Notes: generated by a model not told the origin, from the letters alone. Shown: positions 13,136 to 24,097, counted from the stretch's first letter. The stretch is DNA of 30,142 nucleotides from Anaeromyces robustus (GCA_002104895.1 MCFG01000563.1:1-30142), one strand, 5' to 3'. Made by a program: numbers and translations.

Positions 13136-15361
13136 TTTGATTTTCTGGATCGGGTTTAATTTTATATGTTATACCAAAGAATGAACGAATATCTCTTAAA
13201 AGTTGTATACTAATATAATTAAATTTTTTTTTTTTTTTTTTTTGGTTGTTTGTTAATATTAAATATATATATTATACATAGAAAAGTATTTACATATATA
13301 TATAATATTCAATTAATAATAATATTATTATTTTTTAATTTATTATTACAATATATTAAAATATTATATATAATATTTTTATTAGTTGTTAATGAAACTT
13401 ACGAAACTTTAGTTAACTTTGATATTCTTATTTTACTGACATCTTCTGGTGTTAAAACCATTAATATAATATTTATCCATTGTGATAATGTATCTACTGA
13501 ACCTCCTTTTCTAATTTCAGTTAATAAATATTTTAATGCTTGTTTTCCTAAATCTTCAGGTGTTTCGAAATTAAATATTACTGGTTTTTCTGATTCATTA
13601 TTTTCATTTGAAGTTTGTTTTTCAAAACAGCATTCTGCAGATAGTAATGCACCTGTAGTAGTTTCAGCTACGAGACTTAAACCATAACCTGGTGAACTAT
13701 ATATATATAGTATTTAATATATATTTATAAAATTATTAATAATAATAATAATATTATTATTATATAATATTTAAATTATATATTAAATATTTGAATTATT
13801 TATTCATTTCAATAAAATAACTTACTTTCCACTTTCGGCACCTTTATAAACATCGGTATATATATAAACATCTGGGATATAATGTGTAAGTTGAGAACGA
13901 GCTACTTCTGTTACTCTATTTGCCATTTGTGGTGAAACTCTTGTAGCATAAGCTATACCACGAATACGTTTTATTTTACCTTCATCAATATATTGTACTG
14001 GTTTTAATTGTTTAACAATTGGACAGTTAAATTTAACTTCACCTCCACCATTTGGTGGTGCACCACGTTTAACAATTTTTAATTCTATTCCGCTTTCTAT
14101 ACCAAAACGTTTTAATTGTGGAAGAAGAACTGTTCTTATTAAATCAACCTTTTTAATATTAATATGATATCAATTATCAATATATTAATAATATATTAAA
14201 AAATACTATATCTTATTATTATTTTATTATATATTTATATATATAAACATACAGAAGTATCCAGATTATCATTCGTAATACCATGTAAAGTAATATTTAT
14301 TGGATTTTTAGCAAATGGTGCTAATACAATTAAAGGTTCTAAAAAGTATCCGATTGCTCTTGAATTACCACAATCGAAATTTATTTTACCTCCACTAATA
14401 ATACCAGGTTTATAAATTAAACTGGTTCCAGAATAATTAATATCAAATGAACTTCCATTTGTTACTTGTTCTAATAAGTGAAGGAAAGCAGCTTCATGTT
14501 CTTTTGAAATTTAAATATAAAATTATTAATCATTTAAAATTAATATAATAAATACAATTAATTTTTATGTAATATGTCAATTATGTTTCTTTTATTATAT
14601 ACATATTATTATCTTTGTATTATAATAATATTAACATTTTGTAAATGATTTTAAAATTGATTTCCGAATTTTTCTTTTCTTTTTTTTTTTTTAAAAAAAA
14701 TTATTATTATTATGATATATGGGATTTCCTTTTAAAAAAATTATTTAATATTATATTTACTGAAATATTCTAATTTAGTATTGATTTATAGAAATTACAT
14801 TTTATATTGTAAATACTTGATTTTATATATTAATGAAAATCTTATGAAATGAGATTAAATAAATTTCAAAATGAATTTTATATATAATTTAATTATTTTC
14901 ATAAATTATTTAAATTTCAAGTAAAAATTAATTTGATTAATTATTATAGATTTATAGAAATTACATTTTTATATTTTAAATATTTCGATTATTTGTATAT
15001 TAATGATATATTTTATTAAAATTTCATATGAAATTAGATTAATAATAAATTTCAAAATGAATCATATATGAAATTTAATTATTTTAATAAATTATTTAAT
15101 TTCAAATTAATATAATTTTTGTTCCAATATAATATTAATTTCTGTCATTCCTCAATAGTTTTTTAGCTTTTTTTTTTTTTAAATAACAATTCAAATAAAA
15201 AGAATATAAAATACTTCATATATATTACCTTGTAAACCTGGATTATCTTCTTCTGAACGAATTTTATCAATTTTAATTGGTTTTCCAGTAAGAGTTGACA
15301 ATACAAGTCTTTGAGTAATAAATTGATGTCCTGAAAATTTAATATAATTTGAGCCAGACAT
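13077..15361 (-). CDS. RCL1: RNA 3'-terminal phosphate cyclase-like protein RCL1, 5 exons
   Basis: RCL1 is a nucleolar factor that binds the GTPase BMS1 and is needed for early pre-rRNA cleavages that release 18S rRNA. It keeps the RtcA fold but is not an active cyclase. Minus-strand exons are 15229-15361, 14253-14500, 13826-14148, 13403-13696 and 13077-13209, giving 376 residues (367 in yeast, 373 in human), with all phases consistent. Conserved stretches in order are QRLVLSTLTGKPIKI near the start, EEDNPGLQEHEAAFLHLL, ITNDNLDTSVDLIR, IVKRGAPPNGGGEVKFNCP, GKIKRIRGIAYATRVSPQMA, PDVYIYTDVYKGAESGK, PGYGLSLVAETTTGALLSAE and a C-terminal GFTNTNKKFT. The ATG at 15361 gives MSGSNYIKFSGHQF, the expected N-terminus. 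It shares an 876-bp divergent upstream region with URA3. Intron 1 (14501-15228) carries a tandem duplication. Confidence 0.95.
14783..15111. repeat. Tandem duplication in RCL1 intron 1
   Basis: Two copies of a block of about 150-160 bp lie in direct orientation, at 14783-14932 and 14949-15111. Both open with GATTTATAGAAATTACATTT, and both contain TATATTAATGA, AAATTTCAAAATGAAT and a closing ATAAATTATTTAA..TTTCAA. The copies differ by many substitutions and small indels, so the event is not recent. Confidence 0.8.
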
Positions 15362-15877
15362 TTTATTTTAATTTTATTAAACTTCTATTTATTATTATTA
15401 TTTATATAAATTCTTAATTTAGAAATACGAAAAAAAAAAATTGAACAACAATTTAATTTTTGTATCTTATAAGAAATATATATTTTGTTATTAAATTATT
15501 CTATATATATATTGATAGATATAAATTTGGTATATTTTTAAAATTTATTTTTAAATTAATAAAAGTTTTTATATAAGATATAAAGAAGACAAAAAAAATT
15601 AATTTTAAATTCTTAAAAATATATATATATATATATAATTAATATATTATAATAAATAGTATTATTGTAATTTATATTAATAAAAAAAAAAAAAAAACAA
15701 TTTTTATAATTTAAAATTTTGATCTTATTTTTTTATATATTTATAATAAATATTATAATATTAATATATATAACAATAGTGATAATTAATAGTTTCAAAA
15801 ATTCATATTATTTATAATGACAATATGATTGGGTAAAAATAAAAATTTAGAAAAATCATTGGATAATACTAGATACA

Positions 15878-15969
<92 letters not shown>

Positions 15970-16237
15970 ATATATATAATAAACTTATTAAATAAATAGA
16001 TATATGAATAGTTAAATAATTAATATATTATATTAATATAAACTATTAGAAAATACATTAATTCTCTTAATTTTAGGTAATACAAAAAAAATTTAAAAAA
16101 AAATAAAAATTATTTTAATAAAGCATTTTTTTTCCTTACAAAAATAATAAAATAATTAAATATATTTAAAATTAAAATAAATTTCAACAGGAATTTTAAA
16201 TTTTTTAATTAATAAAATAAAATAAAATAAAATAAAA
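15362..16237. promoter_or_regulatory. Divergent upstream region of RCL1 and URA3
   Basis: These 876 bp separate the two start codons and must contain both promoters. The content is A/T tracts, an AAAT array at about 15876-15967 and AT-only palindromes. URA3 is preceded by a run of AAAAT units directly before its ATG. No TATA box or factor site can be singled out with confidence from such sequence. Confidence 0.45.
15876..15967. repeat. (AAAT)n array
   Basis: About 90 bp of AAAT units with one shortened AAT unit, within the RCL1-URA3 divergent spacer. Confidence 0.9.
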
Positions 16238-17506
16238 ATGGCTCCTTCCTTTTTAACTCAAACCTATACTGAAAGAGCTAAAGTCAACAATAATGCTTGT
16301 GCTAAGAAATTATTAGAATTAATGGATAAAAAGAAGACAAATTTGTCTGTTGCTATTGATGTAACTAAAAAAGCTGATATTATCCGTATTGCTGATATTC
16401 TTGGTCCTTACATTTGTGTTTTAAAAGTACTCTTTCTTAAATAATAATAATATTGATAATAAAAATAATAAAAATACTTTAATTATTTTTTATAAATAAT
16501 AATGAAAATAATAATTCTTATATACAATTAAATTGATATTATATTAAGACACATATTGATATTGTTGAAGATTTTGATATGGAACTTGTTGAAACTCTTA
16601 AAAAATTAGCTGAAAAACATGAATTTTTAATTTTTGAAGACAGAAAATTCGCTGATATTGGTAATTTGTTTATTTACAATGAAATGAAATTTTTCATCCA
16701 TTTAATAATTATATAACATTTTAATAAATTTTCAATTTAGAATTCATTAGTTAATAATATTGAATTTATTTATTTTATTTATACTTTTTAATAATTATTA
16801 ATCTTTTTAATAAATTATCTATTCTTTTTAATAATAATAATATTATTATTATTAAAAATACAATTATATTTAATGTTTAATAATTATTTTTTTTTAACCA
16901 AAATTTGATTTTTATTAACATCAATGAAATTTTAAATTTTATTTTAATATTCATATATATATTTAATAAATAAATAAATAAATAAAAAAAGGTAACACTG
17001 TCAAACATCAATATGAAGGTGGTGTTTATAAAATTGCTTCATGGTCTGATATTACTAATGCTCACCCAATTCCAGGCGAAGGTATTATTAAAGGTTTAAA
17101 AGAAGTTGGTCTTCCATTAAACCGTGCTTTATTACTTCTTGCCGAAATGTCTTCTAAAGGTTCATTAGCTAAAGGTCAATACACTTTAGATACTATTGAA
17201 ATGGCTAAGAGAAATACTGATTTTGTTATTGGTTTTATTGGTCAAAATCGTATTTATGATAACGGTGATGATTCACAAGATTTTCTTTACCTTACTCCAG
17301 GTGTTGGTTTAGAAACTAAGGGTGATTCTCTTGGTCAACAATACAGAACTCCACATCAAGTTATTGTTGAAAGTGGTTGTGATATTATTATTGTTGGTCG
17401 TGGTGTTTATGGTGCTAAAGATGATGCTGAAATTAAAGAAAGAGCTGAAAAATACAGAAAGGCTGGTTGGGATGCTTATTTAGAAAGAATTGGTCAAAAT
17501 CAATAA
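16238..17506 (+). CDS. URA3: Orotidine-5'-phosphate decarboxylase, 3 exons
   Basis: This cytosolic enzyme decarboxylates OMP to UMP, the last step of de novo pyrimidine synthesis. Exons 16238-16426, 16549-16660 and 16992-17506 join in phase to 271 residues (267 in yeast URA3). The catalytic set is intact: Asp41 (VAID), Lys63 in LKTHID, and Asp94-Lys96-Asp99 in [14 protein letters not shown]. The phosphate-gripping part, with GQQYRTP and IVGRGVYG (Arg237), is present near the C-terminus. It is monofunctional, with no orotate phosphoribosyltransferase domain upstream. That is the fungal arrangement and argues against an animal, plant or dictyostelid source. Codon use includes more C/G (GGTCTT, GCTCAC) than INTS3, consistent with higher expression. 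The second intron is unusually long for this gene (331 bp). Confidence 0.97.
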
Positions 17507-18223
17507 ATTAAACTATATCTATAATAATAATAATAATTTATAATTTTCCTCTTTTTTTTTTTTTTTTTTTTATAAATATTTATATAAAATATTTAAATAT
17601 AATTATACATTCATTTATTATTTATTAATAAGCATATTGAAAAAAAAATAGTCCTAATATGTTTATTTCTAATATTCAAGCTGTATCAATAATATTAAAA
17701 CAAATTTAAACAAAAAAAAAATATTTATTTTAATATATATGCAAAATGCAAAATACATAATTAAAAATAAAAAATAAACAATTAAAAATAATATAAAATA
17801 AAAAAAAATTAATAATAACAAATAAAATAACTAAATAAAAAAATAAAAAATAAAAAATAAAAATAAAATAAATAAAAATAAAATAAAACAAAAAAAAAAT
17901 AATAATAATAAATAATTATGTTTTAATAATTAATTAGGGAAGAAAAAGTAAAAAAAAAAAAAAAAATTTTTTTGATGTTTTAAAGAAAAGATATTGAAGT
18001 TTTTTTTTTTTTTTTTTATTATTTTTGTTTATTTTATTTTATTATTTTATATTACCAAAATATTAGAGTACTTCTATTGAATTCATAAATATTATAATTT
18101 TTAATGAGATTCAGAGATTTCAAAATTTTATGATATATGACTAATAATAATAATAAAAAGAAATAATACTTTCAAATTTATAAAAGTTATAGTATATAAT
18201 ATATTCAATATATCATAACATCA
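17507..18223. other. URA3 downstream spacer, no gene seen
   Basis: AT-rich 3' flank with poly(A), poly(T) and AAAAT-type runs. No open frame or structured element was recognised before the GC-rich island that follows. Confidence 0.6.
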
Positions 18224-18227
18224 ATGT

Positions 18228-18495
18228 ATAGTTATACATTTTTTATAGACTTATCATGTGATTTTCACATGAATGTATCGGAATTAAATTCCCTGCCTTA
18301 CCTTTTCGGCGTCGACGCCCTTGGTATATTCATATATTTTACATTTGTACTTAAACCCTAACGCTAACTTAATAACGGGTCCAGTCTACAAGCCCCACAT
18401 ATGAATAGTAGTCACCAAGGAAACCGCCCAATAATTTAGAGCCGCACCCCACATTATTAGACTTAAAGATCTACTCATATACATAGTTATACATT
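18228..18495. other. GC-rich palindrome-bearing island between 13-bp direct repeats; candidate SINE or structured RNA
   Basis: The 13-mer ATAGTTATACATT occurs at 18228-18240 and again at 18483-18495. It brackets 242 bp whose central part (about 18280-18470) is far richer in G and C than any intergenic DNA around it. Within 70 bp there are three perfect palindromes: CATGTGATTTTCACATG (18255-18271), GGAATTAAATTCC (18280-18292) and GGCGTCGACGCC (18308-18319). A fourth hairpin, ATGTATAGTTATACAT, covers 18224-18239 at the left repeat. CCCCACAT is used twice on the plus strand. Neither strand keeps a long open frame; the minus strand has about 40-residue stretches broken by stops. I do not recognise it as rRNA, tRNA or a known snRNA. 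A short retroposed element with target-site duplications is the favoured reading. Confidence 0.45.
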
Positions 18496-18580
18496 AAATT
18501 AATTCTTAAATAATTTATTAATAATTTATTATAATTATGGAAATTTAATATTTAATTTTAGTTAATAAACTATATATATA

Positions 18581-18842
18581 ATTTATTTATTTATTATTTA
18601 TTTATATATTTATTTATTATTTATTTATTTATTTATTTATTATTTATTTATATATTTATTTATTATTTATTTATATATTATTATTTATTATTTATTTATT
18701 TATTTATTTATTTATTAAATTATTTATTTATTAAATTATTTATTTATTTATTATTTATTATTTATTTATTTATTTATTAAATTATTTATTTATTTATTAT
18801 TTATTTATTTATTTATTTATTTTATTTATTTATTTATTATTT
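18581..18842. repeat. (TTTA)n array with ATT and TATATA interruptions
   Basis: About 260 bp of TTTA units are interrupted by single-base-short units (TTATTATTTA) and ATATATT. The interruptions recur at similar spacing, so higher-order duplication of the array is likely. Confidence 0.85.
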
Positions 18843-18845
18843 ATC

Positions 18846-19677
18846 ATTAATATATCAAAAAAACTAAACTGTTCTAATTGTGTAATGTAATATTAATATT
18901 AATATAACCCTTAAAAAACTTTTGTACTGAAATTCTAATATTGTTAAAGGTTAAATTTAATTTCTATTAAATTTAATTTCTATTAATAAAAATATTTTTT
19001 AAAAAATTTTTTTAAAAAAAAAAATATATTATATAAATGAAATACAATATTATAATGAAATCCTATGATTTATAAATTAAATAATTTGGAAATAAAAAAT
19101 AGGAAATCAAAAAAAAAAATAGATACATTTTTAAACATTAAATAAAATTATGAACTTTTATTTAATGTTTGCTCATTTTTAAATATTGTTGATATAAAAA
19201 TAATAATTCTTTTTCCAATTAGTATTATATTAGTATTATTGATTAAATATCTTATATTATTATATAAGATATTTATAATAAAAAATTTTTATAAAAGAAA
19301 AAAATTTTTTTTTAAAAATTTTTAAATATGTCACAGACCACATAATATATTAAGAAAATTTTTTTAATTTTTTAATTTATATACAAAAATATACTACATT
19401 TTTTTAATTAGTATGATCTTGAGTTTGTGTTACCTCAAAAAAATTTTTTTGTTAAAAAATTTCTTAATATTTATGAATATGATTGGTTATTATATAATTA
19501 AAAAAGGATACAAAAGATTAATCATATTAATATGAAATCATAATTAAAAAATTAAAAAAATGAGTAATAATAAATGAAATTAAAATTTTTTAATATTATC
19601 TTTATAATAATATTAAAAGTCATTAATAATAGTAAGTAGTATTGCTAATATTAAATATTATTTAATGGTAATAATAC

Positions 19678-19721
<44 letters not shown>

Positions 19722-20225
19722 TTACATATTATTTTATAAAATGAATAATTAAAAATTCATTTAAAATTATGATTAATTTAATGTTATAATCATTTTAAAA
19801 AGATTAAAAAATTACTTTATATAAATTTAAAATATTATTTATTTATTTTTATTTATTTTTATTAAATTATTTTTTTTTTAAATTAGTTCTTTTTTAAATA
19901 TTAATTTTTATTATTATTAAAGTACTATACATTAAAATTGAATAATAAATATTTTTTTTGATTATATTTCATATAATCATTCTAATTATATATATAACTT
20001 TTATGTAACATTTTATTAATGTTATAATTGTTATATATATCTATTATATATTTCATAAGTAATATTAATGTAAATTTTTATCTTTAATAAAAATTTACAC
20101 AATTTACAATTTACATTTAGTTAGTTAAATATTAATTATAATTGAATTTGAAATATAAAATATAAATAAATTAAGTGTGAATTATATATTATTTTTACAA
20201 TATTATAAATATATGATATATATTC
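18846..20225. other. AT-rich spacer, no gene seen
   Basis: Nothing codes convincingly on either strand. It contains poly(A)/poly(T) pairs, a TTA array at about 19678-19719 and several short AT inverted repeats, none longer than expected for this composition. Confidence 0.55.
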
Positions 20226-20270
20226 ATGTTATTTAAAATTACAAAATTTTCCTTCTTCAAATATTTATAT

Positions 20271-21359
20271 TTATTTTATTTCATTTTCGTTTCCAGTTTT
20301 ATTTTCATTTGTAATATTATTTTCAATTTCATTTTCATTTGTAATATTATTTTCAATTTCATTTGTAATATTATTATCAATTTCATTTTCATTTGTATTA
20401 TTATTTTTAATTTCATTTTCATTATTAATTTTCATTTCATTTTCATTTGTATTATTATTTTTAATTTTATTTTCATTTGTATTGTTGTTTTCGAATTCAT
20501 TTATTTCTACTTTAATTTCATTAATTTCATTGACGTTTGTTTCATTTTTTTCTATATCATTATCATTATCATTATTATCATTATTTGATTTCTCTTTTTT
20601 TATTATATCATTTTGTTTTATTATTTTATCTTCTTTATTTGTTTTTCCTTTTTCTACTTTTTCATTCATATATTCTTCTTCCAAGTATTCTTCTTCCATG
20701 TATTCTTCTTCCTCTTTATATGAGGAACATTCTAATAATTTAGATATAATTAGAGAAATTAAAATCAAAATAATTAAACCTACTACTGCTTTTAATAAAA
20801 ATAACGCACTTGCTTTATCTTTTTTTGAATAGTCATAATTTTTGCTGCAGAATTTATTTTTAGTACAATTTTCACTGAAACATTCATTGTTATTATTACA
20901 TTTTTCATATGCTATTTTATTACATTTTATATAAGGTGAACCTTGGTCATATTCATTACTACATAATATAATTGGTGAAGATGGGTTTGACATACAAGTT
21001 CCGTTAACACAATTATTACTTATACAATCTTCATTGGATTTACATTTTGATGTTGAACATTCTTTTTTATTAAAAGCTTCTTGAGAACAAACTCCTACAA
21101 TTTTATTTGTGTAATTTTTGTTCAAATCGTATACTGTAGATGATATACAATTATTGTCAATACAATAAAATTTATAATAACAGAAATTATATAAACATCC
21201 AATACTATTACTTGGACAATCCTTATCCTTTAAACATTCACTTACATAAATTGATGTTACTTCAGTCATAGATTTTTTTACATTTTCTGTTGTTTGACTT
21301 TTAATCAAATATGTATAAAAGAATAAAAAAAATATTAAACTTAATTTTATATTTAGCAT
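20271..21359 (-). CDS. Cys-rich single-pass membrane protein with repetitive acidic tail
   Basis: Function unknown; the architecture is clear. The single open frame of 362 residues starts with a signal peptide (about 1-21, core LSLIFFLFFYTYLI, then KSQTT). An extracellular part of about 150 residues follows, with 18 cysteines between positions 42 and 171. They are spaced in short modules such as CKSNEDCISNNCVNGTC and CNNNNECFSENCTKNKFC, reminiscent of the Dickkopf N-terminal Cys-rich fold. One transmembrane helix spans about 184-208 (ALFLLKAVVGLIILILISL). The cytosolic side has a Glu/Tyr block with three EEEY units (216-230), a Lys-rich linker, then an Asn/Glu/Thr tail of repeated NNNTNENEI-type units (from about 288 to the end). 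The even cysteine count and NxT/S sites fit a disulfide-bonded cell-surface protein. No introns are needed. It has no obvious link to neighbours. Confidence 0.75.
   Translation of the reverse strand: MLNIKLSLIFFLFFYTYLIKSQTTENVKKSMTEVTSIYVSECLKDKDCPSNSIGCLYNFCYYKFYCIDNNCISSTVYDLNKNYTNKIVGVCSQEAFNKKECSTSKCKSNEDCISNNCVNGTCMSNPSSPIILCSNEYDQGSPYIKCNKIAYEKCNNNNECFSENCTKNKFCSKNYDYSKKDKASALFLLKAVVGLIILILISLIISKLLECSSYKEEEEYMEEEYLEEEYMNEKVEKGKTNKEDKIIKQNDIIKKEKSNNDNNDNDNDIEKNETNVNEINEIKVEINEFENNNTNENKIKNNNTNENEMKINNENEIKNNNTNENEIDNNITNEIENNITNENEIENNITNENKTGNENEIK
20283..20490. repeat. Coding minisatellite in the membrane protein tail
   Basis: A unit of about 30-36 bp built on TTTCATTTTCATTTGTAAT and a following ATTATTTT(C/T)AA recurs about six times. 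It encodes the NN(N/I)TNENEI repeats. Units differ in length by multiples of three, so length changes have kept the frame. Confidence 0.8.
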
Positions 21360-22445
21360 ATTATTTTAGTTTGTATTATATTTGACTTATGATTTATATG
21401 AAGATATTCTTAAATATGCAATTATTGGTAATATTATATTATTTTGAAATAAATTATATATACAATATTAGTATATATAAAGTATTTTTTTATATAATAT
21501 TATCTGTATTTTTTTTATTGCTTTTTAATTCTTTTTTTTATTTTTTTATTTTTTTACTTTTATTTTTTTATTTTTATTTTTTTATTTTTATTTTTTTATT
21601 TTTTACTTTATTTAATTTATTCTTTTATTTTATTTTATTTAATTTTTTATTTTATTTTATTTTATTTTAATTTTTTTTTTTAAAAAAAAGTACTTTTTTA
21701 AGGGTTTTTTTTTTGTTTTATATAGTTTATTAAAATGTTATTAATTTTAGTTAATTAAATTTAATTACTATTGTATTTTTTTAAATTAAGTTTTTTGTTT
21801 TGTGCCATAATAAAATATTATTTAATTATTTATGTATGACTTTGTTATAAATATTTTATATTTTACTTTTTTGATACATTTTTATAATAAATTTTGTAAT
21901 GTTTAATTTATTATTATAAACATTTTAAAATATATAATTTAACTGTTTTTTATGTATTTATCATAATATACATACTAAACAGTTTTTTAAATATTAGATA
22001 TATTAAAATAATTTTAATAATATAAAATTAAAACTATTTTTATTATTTTATATTATAATTAAATAATTAATTATTATCATGTAATCTAAAATAAAATGAG
22101 AATAACAAACAATTATAACAAATAGTAATTAATTGTATTATTAATTTATTATTCTTTAACACTATTTTCTTCATATATTTTTTTTGTATTTTATTTAAAA
22201 AAGGAAATATGAAATGGAACAAAAAATTTTTATTTATGATATTTAATATATATTAATTAATTAAATAAACAAAAAAAAAAAAAAAAATAAAATAAAAATA
22301 TATAATTAAAATGAACAATGTTCCAATGTCTATATTTTCCTTTGTTTCAATAATATTATTTTTTAAAATGTATAAATAAATACAATTAATAAATGAAAAT
22401 AAATACAATTAATAAATGAAAATAAATACAATTAATAAATGAAAA

Positions 22446-22483
<38 letters not shown>

Positions 22484-22700
22484 TATTATTACTTATATTT
22501 ATTAAAACTAAAAAAATTAAAGACGTTAATTATTATAATTAAATTCTATATAGAAAAATATATTATAAATGTTAAGAAAGTATAATAAATTTCTGAAATT
22601 ATAGTGATTTCAGAATTTATTAAGAGGTACTTATTCTAATTTAACTCCAATCTAAATGATATAATATTATAAAAAAAAAAAAAAAAAAAAAAAAAGAAGT
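21360..22700. other. AT-rich spacer upstream of the Cys-rich gene
   Basis: It contains the presumed promoter of the minus-strand membrane-protein gene near 21360-21500, then poly(T)-rich low-complexity DNA (21490-21680). A 23-bp unit AAATACAATTAATAAATGAAAAT is repeated three times at about 22378-22446, followed by an AAAT array. No gene was seen; the plus-strand Phe/Leu open frame in the T-rich part is compositional. Confidence 0.55.
22378..22446. repeat. 23-bp unit, three tandem copies
   Basis: Three head-to-tail copies of AAATACAATTAATAAATGAAAAT run into a short AAAT array. Confidence 0.8.
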
Positions 22701-22701
22701 A

Positions 22702-23006
22702 GTATTTGTATAAAAGATAGTGTGGTGCTTCTTAAACTCTTCCTTGGGTTATCATTATCATTTCTTCTAAAAGAAGAAAACTTTAAAGGCTTTGTGGTCG
22801 AAAATAATATCACAATCAGGGATACTATTATTATATCTTATTGGTTAGATGTCAACACTTTTGGTTTTCAAATAACAATTTTAAAAAGCTACAAATTTCT
22901 TATACCTTTTTTTGATAAAAAAATCTGTCAACCTCATAATGTATGGTCAAGAAGCTCTTTTGAACTTTTTTTAAAAGCTGAAATTCCATTAAGAAGGAAT
23001 AGATAA
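22702..23006 (+). pseudogene. Orphan open frame, probable mobile-element relic
   Basis: Not recognised. An open frame of about 100 codons runs from a poly(A) stretch to a TAA just after the peptide AEIPLRRNR. It has no ATG near its start (the first usable codon is GTG at 22722), so it is either an internal exon or a broken gene. Composition is less AT-biased than flanking DNA, and the peptide (NNITIRDTIIISYWLDVNTF, then DKKICQPHNVWSRSSFELF) looks like real protein and not a translated repeat. It sits at the left edge of a 3-kb zone of decayed retroelement sequence, which favours a transposon origin, but no transposase or polymerase motif was identified. Confidence 0.3.
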
Positions 23007-23093
23007 AAAATTCCTTTCATACTTTAAGATTAAAGGGTAAGCATTAAAAAAAATAAGAAATATTTTCTTATCTTTTCTGTAAAATAATAAATC

Positions 23094-23660
23094 ATTGATG
23101 AAATCTAATGAATTTCATCTAATTAGAGAAGAAAGTGCAATCAAATATCAAATCTTCAAATGATTGATCACCTTGTTGATAACAAGTGTAGTAAGAAAAA
23201 CATTCTCTTGAAAACCTTCCACTTTTGAAAGCTTCAAATTAAATACATAACCACAACTTAAACTTATTATTAAGTTATTGATGAAATCTAATGAATTTCA
23301 TCTAATTAGAGAAGAAAGTGCAATCAAATATCAAATCTTCAAATGATTGATCACCTTGTTGATAACAAGGGTAGTAAGAAAAACATTCTCTTGAAAACTT
23401 TCCACTTTTGAAAGCTTCAAATTAAATACATAACCACAACTTAAACTTATTATTAAGTCATTGATAAAATCTAATGAATTTCATCTAATTAGAGAAGAAA
23501 GTGCAATCAAATATCCAATCTTCAAATAATTGATCACCTTGTTGATAACAAGGGTAGTAAGAAAAACATTCTCTTGAAAACTTTCCACTTTTGAAAATTT
23601 TCTAATTTTGAAAGCTTCAAATTAAATACATAACCACAACTTAAACGTATTATTCATTTA
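23094..23660. repeat. 183-bp tandem repeat, three copies
   Basis: Units start at 23094, 23277 and 23460. The first two are nearly identical; the third has an extra TTTGAAAATTTTCTAA-type insertion of about 20 bp. Each unit carries two small hairpins: GATGAAAT-CTAATGA-ATTTCATC near its start (stem partly lost in copy 3) and CTTGTT-GAT-AACAAG in the middle. No open frame runs through. This is a short satellite-like array, not a CRISPR: units are contiguous, with no spacers. Confidence 0.9.
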
Positions 23661-23829
23661 ATACTTAGATTAAGATAAGGTATTTATAACTAAGGATACT
23701 AATAGATTTAGAGTCGCAAATTTGCTATTATCATAATTTTTACCTTTAATTTCTTATTTTTCATCAAAATCATATCATTTCAATACCTTTTTTTTGATGT
23801 CTTTGTATTCATTAGCATTTTTGAGTTTT

Positions 23830-24075
23830 GTAATCAGGGCACTAACCATCTAAGAAGATGATCAATTAATCTTTTTATAATATAAAACAATATCAGTAAT
23901 AATTATGGAAATGATTTTAAGACAAATATTAATTAAAGAAATACCACGATAATTATTATAATCAATTGAATTACCTTTTTTTTTGTAACTAAAAATAATA
24001 GAAGCTGTATTTAAGAAGTTGTATTTCAATTACCATCTCAAATAATTTCATTAAAGTTGATTTCAAGATATTTTT
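23830..24075 (-). pseudogene. Decayed LINE reverse transcriptase fragment (N-terminal palm region)
   Basis: On the minus strand one frame gives NTASIIF, then KKKGNSIDYNNYRGISLIN and an IxLKIISIIIT-type continuation. These parallel NNASIVSIPKKG, NYRGISLINNGIKILSKIIAS of the well-preserved element at 27622-29952, with the same spacing. Stops and frameshifts interrupt it. The DNA itself is alignable (ATACCACGATAATTATTATA against ATACCACGATAGTTATCACA). It is a much older copy of a related but distinct element. Confidence 0.75.
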
Positions 24076-24097
24076 AAATCTTTTTTTTTAGACTTGA

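Noticed and set aside
13250-13687. Plus-strand ORF of 145 residues
   Set aside because: It lies opposite RCL1 exon 4 and intron 4; the minus-strand RCL1 reading is strongly supported.
18356-18368. CCCTAACGCTAAC, resembling telomere repeats
   Set aside because: There is only one and a half degenerate units, inside a non-telomeric island; no array is present.
20226-20832. Three overlapping plus-strand ORFs rich in Phe, Ile and Ser
   Set aside because: They are the antisense of the repeat-rich tail of the Cys-rich membrane protein, which has a signal peptide, cysteines and a membrane helix on the minus strand.
21389-21670. Plus-strand Phe/Leu-rich ORF of 93 residues
   Set aside because: It is a translation of T-rich low-complexity DNA with no domain-like sequence.
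23094-23660. Possible CRISPR array
   Set aside because: The repeats are contiguous 183-bp units without unique spacers, in a eukaryotic context.
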